NCBI RefSeq assembly: GCF_001648775.1
Contig: NZ_LVEJ01000018.1
Span: 303,403-367,402, forward strand
DNA: 64,000 bases
Direction: 5' to 3'
From: Pseudomonas fluorescens
GTDB taxonomy: Bacteria > Pseudomonadota > Gammaproteobacteria > Pseudomonadales > Pseudomonadaceae
Shown here: positions 60,054-64,000 of the stretch, piece by piece
Numbering within the stretch: the stretch's first letter is position 1
Layout of the letters: each line of letters starts with the position of its first letter
Position numbers and translations under genes: made by a program
The notes under the pieces: generated by a model
The model's input: only the letters and a program-made list of their open reading frames with translations
Databases searched by the model: none
Told to the model about the DNA's origin: nothing

Positions 60054-61231
60054 CGCAGCTCGTTCAGTGCGCGAACCAGCAACTGCATCTCGGCAGCGGT
60101 AGTGGTCAGCCCCGGAGTGATGCGAATGCTCGGTCCGCTGGCTGCACCGTTGCGCACCACGGTAAACAGGTTGTAATCGTTGAGCAGACGCTCGGCCATC
60201 GCCACTTGATCGTCGTGCCGGGTAAAGCGCAGGGAGGTGATGCCGCAATACAGCCGCGGATCGTCCGGCGTCATCACCTCGATACCCGGCAACAGGCGCA
60301 CCGCGCTGACCCACAGATTGCGCAGATAATTCAGGCGAGCACCTTTGGCCGGCGCGCCACCGAGTGAGCGGTGCTCTTCGAACACCAGCGGCAAGGTCAT
60401 CAGCGCTGGAATGTTGGGTGTGCTGTACGAGGTGCGTGCCCGGATGTCATTGGCCGGGTAATGCATTTCATCCATGTCCGGATCGATGTCGGCCAAGCGT
60501 TGCGGCGCGATATAGAGGAAGCCGAGGGTGAGCGGTGCGCCGATCCATTTGTGCAGGTTGTAACCGGCGAAGGCGATACCCAACGCTTCAAGATCGAACT
60601 CGATCTGGCCAAGCGCATGGGCGCCATCAAGGATGACATCGACGCCATGTTCCTTGGCGAGTGCGGCGATGGCTTGCACCGGCATGACCAGACCGGTGCG
60701 GTGAGTGACGTGAGTCAGGGCCATCAGCTTGAGTTTCGGGTGACCTTTGAACGCCTCGCGATAAGTCTCCAGCAGGCTGTCGAAACTCGCCGGGTGCGCG
60801 TGGGCAATTTCGATCACCTCGGCGCCACGGTGCCTGGCCAGCCAACGCATCGCACCTTTGACCGTGTCGTATTCCAGATCACTGATCAGCACCTGATCGC
60901 CCGGTTGCAAGCGGTTGTAGTTGCGGATCAGCGATTGCAGGCCTTCAGTGGCGTTGCGGGTGAAGGCGACGCTCTGCGCGCGCACGCCGATCAACTCGGC
61001 CAGTTGTGCGCGGATGTCGAGGTTGTCGTGCTGTTCGAAACGCTGGCGTACATACACCGAATTACTGGTGTTGATCAGCTCGATATTGCGCTGGTATTCC
61101 TCGATCACCGTGCGCGACATGCGCCCGAAGTAACCGTTTTCCAGGTTCACGGGGCCGGGTTGAACGTCGTAACGATCAGCGAACGTTTGCCAGAAGGCTT
61201 CGTCACGGGCGCGGCGGGTGTTATCGGGCAT
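60050..61231 (-). CDS. Class V aminotransferase family protein
   Basis: PLP-dependent fold-type I enzyme, 393 residues, of the isopenicillin-N-epimerase/cysteine-desulfurase-like group. Cofactor segments: TRNATEGLQSLIRNY (phosphate-binding), LDGAHALGQIEFDL (Asp to pyridine N) and AGYNLHKWIGAPLTLGFLY with the Schiff-base Lys. No desulfurase-type catalytic Cys loop is obvious, so transaminase, epimerase or lyase activity is open. Starts 29 bases after the DUF3820 gene on the same strand. Confidence 0.87.
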   Translation of the reverse strand: MPDNTRRARDEAFWQTFADRYDVQPGPVNLENGYFGRMSRTVIEEYQRNIELINTSNSVYVRQRFEQHDNLDIRAQLAELIGVRAQSVAFTRNATEGLQSLIRNYNRLQPGDQVLISDLEYDTVKGAMRWLARHRGAEVIEIAHAHPASFDSLLETYREAFKGHPKLKLMALTHVTHRTGLVMPVQAIAALAKEHGVDVILDGAHALGQIEFDLEALGIAFAGYNLHKWIGAPLTLGFLYIAPQRLADIDPDMDEMHYPANDIRARTSYSTPNIPALMTLPLVFEEHRSLGGAPAKGARLNYLRNLWVSAVRLLPGIEVMTPDDPRLYCGITSLRFTRHDDQVAMAERLLNDYNLFTVVRNGAASGPSIRITPGLTTTAAEMQLLVRALNELR

Positions 61232-61260
61232 GGTCGGCTGACTCTAAAGAGGAGGGCGCT

Positions 61261-61497
61261 TCAATGGCGCGGGGCAGGTTTGCCGTGTTTGGCGCGCAGC
61301 GGTTCGAGCAAGTCCGAGAGGCCGTTATGGTCGATCTCCTGCATCAGCGCGAGCAAGCCACCGAGTTCGCCGTGCGGGAAACCTTCACGGGCGAACCAGT
61401 TCAGGTAGGGGCCCGGCAGGTCGGCAATGATCCGGCCCTTGTACTTGCCGAAGGGCATTTCGCGGGTGATCAGCAGTTCGAGTTTTTCGGGATTCAT
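61261..61497 (-). CDS. DUF3820 family protein
   Basis: A 78-residue protein with the DUF3820 core MPFGKYKGRIIADLPGPYLNWFAREGFPHGELG. In Pfam this family is labelled a putative quorum-sensing-regulated virulence factor; no activity is established to my knowledge. Start and length are typical. Probably co-transcribed with the aminotransferase gene downstream. Confidence 0.85.
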   Translation of the reverse strand: MNPEKLELLITREMPFGKYKGRIIADLPGPYLNWFAREGFPHGELGGLLALMQEIDHNGLSDLLEPLRAKHGKPAPRH

Positions 61498-61605
61498 CAG
61501 TGAGATCGTCTGGCTTCAAATCAGATTGGAAAATACAGGCATTCTGCATGCAGGCCAAATGACAGATCATGCAAATAACCGTGATACAGATAGTTCATTT
61601 ATCTT

Positions 61606-61618
61606 TAACTTGTTGATA
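61606..61618. promoter_or_regulatory. IHF site upstream of the DUF2383 gene
   Basis: On the minus strand TATCAACAAGTTA matches WATCAANNNNTTR. It lies about 30 bases upstream of a -24/-12 element. Confidence 0.5.
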
Positions 61619-61646
61619 TTTAACGATTTTATGTAAATAAAAAAGC

Positions 61647-61663
61647 TGGCACGCACACTGCAA
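61647..61663 (+). promoter_or_regulatory. Sigma-54 promoter of the DUF2383 gene
   Basis: TGGCACGCACACTGCAA differs from the RpoN consensus TGGCACG-N4-TTGCA at one position and has GG-N10-GC spacing. It lies 40 bases ahead of the gene's ATG. Confidence 0.8.
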
Positions 61664-61702
61664 TATCCCTTGCATCTTCCACCGATCGCAAGGAATTGAA
61701 AA

Positions 61703-62170
61703 ATGACCGACATGAATAAAGAAGCCATCTCTGTACTCAATGACCTGATTGAAACCAGCAAGGACGGTCAGGAAGGGTTCAAGACTTGCGCCGAAGACAT
61801 CAAGCACCCAGAACTGAAAACTCTGTTCGTGACTCGCTCTGCCGATTGCGCCACTGCTGCAGCTGAACTGCAAGCCGAGGTTCGCAAGCTGGGCGGTGAT
61901 CCGGAAACCTCTACCAGCGTCAGCGGTGACCTGCACCGTCGCTGGGTCGACGTCAAAGCCATGTTCACCGGCAAAGACGAAGAGGCTGTGCTGAACGAAG
62001 CCGAGCGCGGTGAAGACCATGCGCTGAAGGCTTATCGTGAAGCCATCGAGAAGATCAACAAGCACAACCTCGTGGGTATTCGTGATCTGGTTGAACGCCA
62101 GTATCACGGTGTGCAACGCAATCACGATCAGGTGAAGGCGCTGCGTAACCAGGCTCGCGCTCGTTCGTAA
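61703..62170 (+). CDS. PA2169/DUF2383 family four-helix-bundle protein
   Basis: A 155-residue, almost wholly helical, ferritin-like-fold protein of unknown function. It has paired acidic/His residues spread over four helices (VLNDLIETSKDGQEGFKTCAEDI, AAAELQAEVRKLGGDPETSTSV, GEDHALKAYREAIEKI, LVERQYHGVQRNHDQVKALR). AAGGAA precedes the ATG (MTDMNKEA); a second ATG three codons on is possible. A sigma-54 promoter drives it and a strong terminator ends it. Confidence 0.85.
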   Translation: MTDMNKEAISVLNDLIETSKDGQEGFKTCAEDIKHPELKTLFVTRSADCATAAAELQAEVRKLGGDPETSTSVSGDLHRRWVDVKAMFTGKDEEAVLNEAERGEDHALKAYREAIEKINKHNLVGIRDLVERQYHGVQRNHDQVKALRNQARARS

Positions 62171-62184
62171 GCGTTTGCCGGGTA

Positions 62185-62215
62185 GAAAAAACGCCAGCTA
62201 GTCTGGCGTTTTTTT
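62185..62215 (+). terminator. Rho-independent terminator after the DUF2383 gene
   Basis: ACGCCAG / CTGGCGT stem with a five-base loop, flanked by A6 and T7, 15 bases after the stop; the A-run makes it usable from the other strand as well. Confidence 0.93.
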
Positions 62216-62245
62216 ATGGGGCTGGGAAAAGCACAGGCAGAAGTA

Positions 62246-62418
62246 GAAGCCCCTCACCCTGGCCCTCTCCCAGAGGGAGAGGGGACTGATCGGGGTGGAT
62301 GTTCGAGATGCACCGACTTGAGCGATCTGAGGTGAACTCAGGTTTTGAAAACCACGGAGATCGGCTCCCTTTCCCCCCTCGCCCCCCTGGGGGAGAGGGC
62401 TGGGGTGAGGGGGAAAAG
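62246..62418. repeat. CCCTCACCC-type long inverted repeat
   Basis: Left end AAGCCCCTCACCCTGGCCCT, right end GGGCTGGGGTGAGGGGGAAAAGC, each with a CTCTCCC-type hairpin; the core is more diverged than in other copies. It lies in the convergent gap between the DUF2383 gene and phaJ1. Confidence 0.85.
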
Positions 62419-62443
62419 CTCTACCTGACACCCCACCAATCAA

Positions 62444-62914
62444 TCAGCCAATGCTGATCGCCGGCAAAGTCGGCAACGTCACCGTCTGCTGCTTGCGCGG
62501 CGCCAGAATCTCCGCCTCGCCATCCACCACCAACTCATCACGCTGGTTGAACACGCGAGTGGCAATGCGCACGCGAAACTTCGGCAGTTTCTCGAGAATT
62601 TCCAGGCGTACCGTCAGCGTGTCGCCAATCTTCACCGGCTTCTGAAAGCTCATCTGCTGACCGATATAAATAGTCCCCGGCCCAGGCAGCTCGCAGGCAA
62701 CGGCGGCACTGATCAGCGCACCACTGAACATACCGTGAGCGATACGCTCCTTGAACATGCTGGCGGCGGCGAACTCGGCGTCCAGGTGCACCGGGTTGTG
62801 ATCGCCCGACATCGCGGCGAACAATTGAATGTCGCGCTCTTCGACGGTCTTGCTGTAGCTGGCGGTCTGGCCGACTTCGAGGGCTTCGTAAGGGATGTTG
62901 GTAACCTGGGTCAT
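62444..62914 (-). CDS. phaJ1: (R)-specific enoyl-CoA hydratase (MaoC family)
   Basis: Hot-dog-fold hydratase that supplies (R)-3-hydroxyacyl-CoA from beta-oxidation for polyhydroxyalkanoate synthesis. The 156-residue protein has the hydratase-2 motif SGDHNPVHLDAEFAA with the catalytic Asp/His pair, and closely resembles PhaJ1 of P. aeruginosa in length and sequence as I recall it (MTQVTNIPYEALEVGQ). Downstream of the lipase-like gene by 42 bases on the same strand, likely one transcript. Confidence 0.9.
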   Translation of the reverse strand: MTQVTNIPYEALEVGQTASYSKTVEERDIQLFAAMSGDHNPVHLDAEFAAASMFKERIAHGMFSGALISAAVACELPGPGTIYIGQQMSFQKPVKIGDTLTVRLEILEKLPKFRVRIATRVFNQRDELVVDGEAEILAPRKQQTVTLPTLPAISIG

Positions 62915-62956
62915 CGGGCTTGATTCCTCTGATGGATTAAATGAATCCACAAAAAA

Positions 62957-63901
62957 TTATTCGCTGCGGTGAGGGCGTGGATGGCTCAGGACCTGGTCGA
63001 TCCAGGCCAGCACATCGGCGATCACTTCGTCGCGGTTGGTTTCGTTGAACAATTCGTGCCGCGCCTGCGGGTAGATCTTCAGTTGCAGGTTTTGGCTGCC
63101 GGCGCTGCGCAAGGCATTGGCCAGATCTGTCAGACGCTTGCCTTCACTCACCGGATCACATTCACCGCCAATCACCATCAGCGGCAGGCCCGGATCGATC
63201 TGGGCGAGATTGGACGCTTTGCTGATCTGCTGCAAGCCGCCGAGCAGGTCGATCCACAGCTGATTGGTGCAGCGAAAGCCGCACAGCGGGTCGCTGGCGT
63301 ACTTGTCGACTTCCACCGGGTCGCGGCTCAACCAGTCGAACGGCGTGCGCACCGGTTTGAATTTGTTATTGAACGAGCCGAACGACAACCACTCGATCAA
63401 CGCACTGCGGCCCTTGCCGCCCTGACGCAGTTTTTCCAGGCGGGCGATCTGTCGGGCAGCGCCATACAGCGCCACCGGCTGGAAATTCGAACCGCTGAGA
63501 ATCGCCCCGTGCAAACTGGCGCTGTGGTGCAGCAGATAGCCCTGCGCCAGGTAGCTGCCCATGCTGTGCCCGAGCAAAATGATCGGCACACCGGGATGCT
63601 GTTGACCGATGTGCTGATTGAGGCTCGCCAGATCGCCCAGCACTTTGCACCAGCCGTCGTCATCGGCGAAATGCCCGAGCGTGCCCTGATCGGCCGTTTG
63701 GCCATGACCGCGCAAATCCGGGGCATACACCCCGTAATCTTTGTCGCAAAAAATGTCGGCCAAGCGGGCATAACGGCCGCTGTGTTCGGCCATGCCGTGG
63801 GCCAGCAGAATCACGGCTTTCAACGGCGCGGTGGGCAGCCACTGATTGACGAACAGGCGGCTGCGGTCACTCGCGTCCAGCCATAGGGTGTGGTGGATCA
63901 T
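62957..63901 (-). CDS. Alpha/beta hydrolase (monoacylglycerol lipase/lysophospholipase-like)
   Basis: A 314-residue serine hydrolase of the S33/hydrolase_4 type. Nucleophile in LLGHSMGSYLAQG, oxyanion-side LLAHGMAEHSGRY, acid in IGGECDPVSEG and catalytic His in YPQARHELFNE. No signal peptide, so cytoplasmic. With phaJ1 it points to fatty-acid handling. In P. aeruginosa the corresponding genes neighbour fadD2-fadD1; that side lies beyond the window. Confidence 0.9.
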   Translation of the reverse strand: MIHHTLWLDASDRSRLFVNQWLPTAPLKAVILLAHGMAEHSGRYARLADIFCDKDYGVYAPDLRGHGQTADQGTLGHFADDDGWCKVLGDLASLNQHIGQQHPGVPIILLGHSMGSYLAQGYLLHHSASLHGAILSGSNFQPVALYGAARQIARLEKLRQGGKGRSALIEWLSFGSFNNKFKPVRTPFDWLSRDPVEVDKYASDPLCGFRCTNQLWIDLLGGLQQISKASNLAQIDPGLPLMVIGGECDPVSEGKRLTDLANALRSAGSQNLQLKIYPQARHELFNETNRDEVIADVLAWIDQVLSHPRPHRSE

Positions 63902-64000
63902 GGCGATTCCTTTGCTCAGAGTCGGAACATTGTATAGCGCGTCTGATCAGCCCACGCCACGGCAGGAAGATTCACACGATCAATGACGGCTTTGCCCGTA

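Overview
The window is chromosomal DNA from a Pseudomonas of the fluorescens group. The evidence is GC-rich coding DNA, the Pseudomonas-type order aspS / yebC-ruvCAB / ybgC-tolQRAB-oprL-cpoB / queE-queC / tRNA-Lys / nadA, an Entner-Doudoroff glucose regulon with HexR and GltR/GtrS, and many dispersed REP doublets of the GTGGGAGCGAG type. I see no prophage, insertion sequence, integrase, CRISPR array or plasmid gene; nearly everything looks like vertically inherited core or near-core genome.

Layout. 1-9.7 kb: end of aspS, yebC, ruvCAB and the Tol-Pal envelope operon. 9.7-13.6 kb: queuosine genes queE-queC, tRNA-Lys(UUU), nadA, an RDD membrane protein and a cold-shock protein. 13.9-22 kb: a glycine-cleavage/serine-dehydratase operon (gcvH-gcvP-sdaA-gcvT, minus strand) behind its sigma-54 activator gcsR; the intergenic region carries three activator sites, an IHF site and a -24/-12 promoter. 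22.2-29.5 kb: the arginine deiminase operon arcDABC (minus), with a DUF5064 gene downstream and a divergent second arcD-like antiporter that overlaps an alkA-type glycosylase gene. 30.6-35 kb: a CoA transferase, a dCache chemoreceptor and a YbaN-like protein. 35.1-40.2 kb: a heme-acquisition cell-surface-signalling block (ECF sigma hxuI, anti-sigma hxuR, TonB receptor hxuA, heme oxygenase hemO) under a Fur box. 40.3-59.3 kb: the glucose regulon: gapA divergent from edd-glk-gltR-gtrS, an AGE-family epimerase, gtsABCD, oprB, a hexose-6-phosphate mutarotase, and hexR divergent from zwf-pgl-eda. 59.4-64 kb: a degenerate dioxygenase-fold protein, a class V aminotransferase, DUF3820 and DUF2383 proteins, phaJ1 and a monoacylglycerol-lipase-like hydrolase.

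How it works together. OprB and GtsABCD bring glucose across the two membranes. Glk, Zwf, Pgl, Edd and Eda convert it to pyruvate and glyceraldehyde-3-phosphate, which GapA oxidises. HexR sites lie in the gapA/edd and hexR/zwf intergenic regions. AAnAAnAA-type Crc/Hfq motifs sit ahead of several glucose genes. The heme block couples import to degradation: a shared sigma-factor-like promoter precedes both hxuA and hemO.

Most interesting non-coding signals: (1) a twin promoter of identical geometry ahead of hxuA and hemO; (2) a twin promoter with three helically phased GTNAC boxes ahead of the epimerase gene and gtsA; (3) the complete GcsR/IHF/sigma-54 module; (4) a sigma-54 plus IHF promoter ahead of a DUF2383 gene; (5) a second repeat family (about 110-320 bp, AAAAGCCCC...GGGGCTTTT ends) that sits at gene ends like a bidirectional terminator. 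I found no clearly new multi-gene system. The coding content is conventional, and the novelty, if any, is regulatory plus one unexplained protein at 59478-60053.
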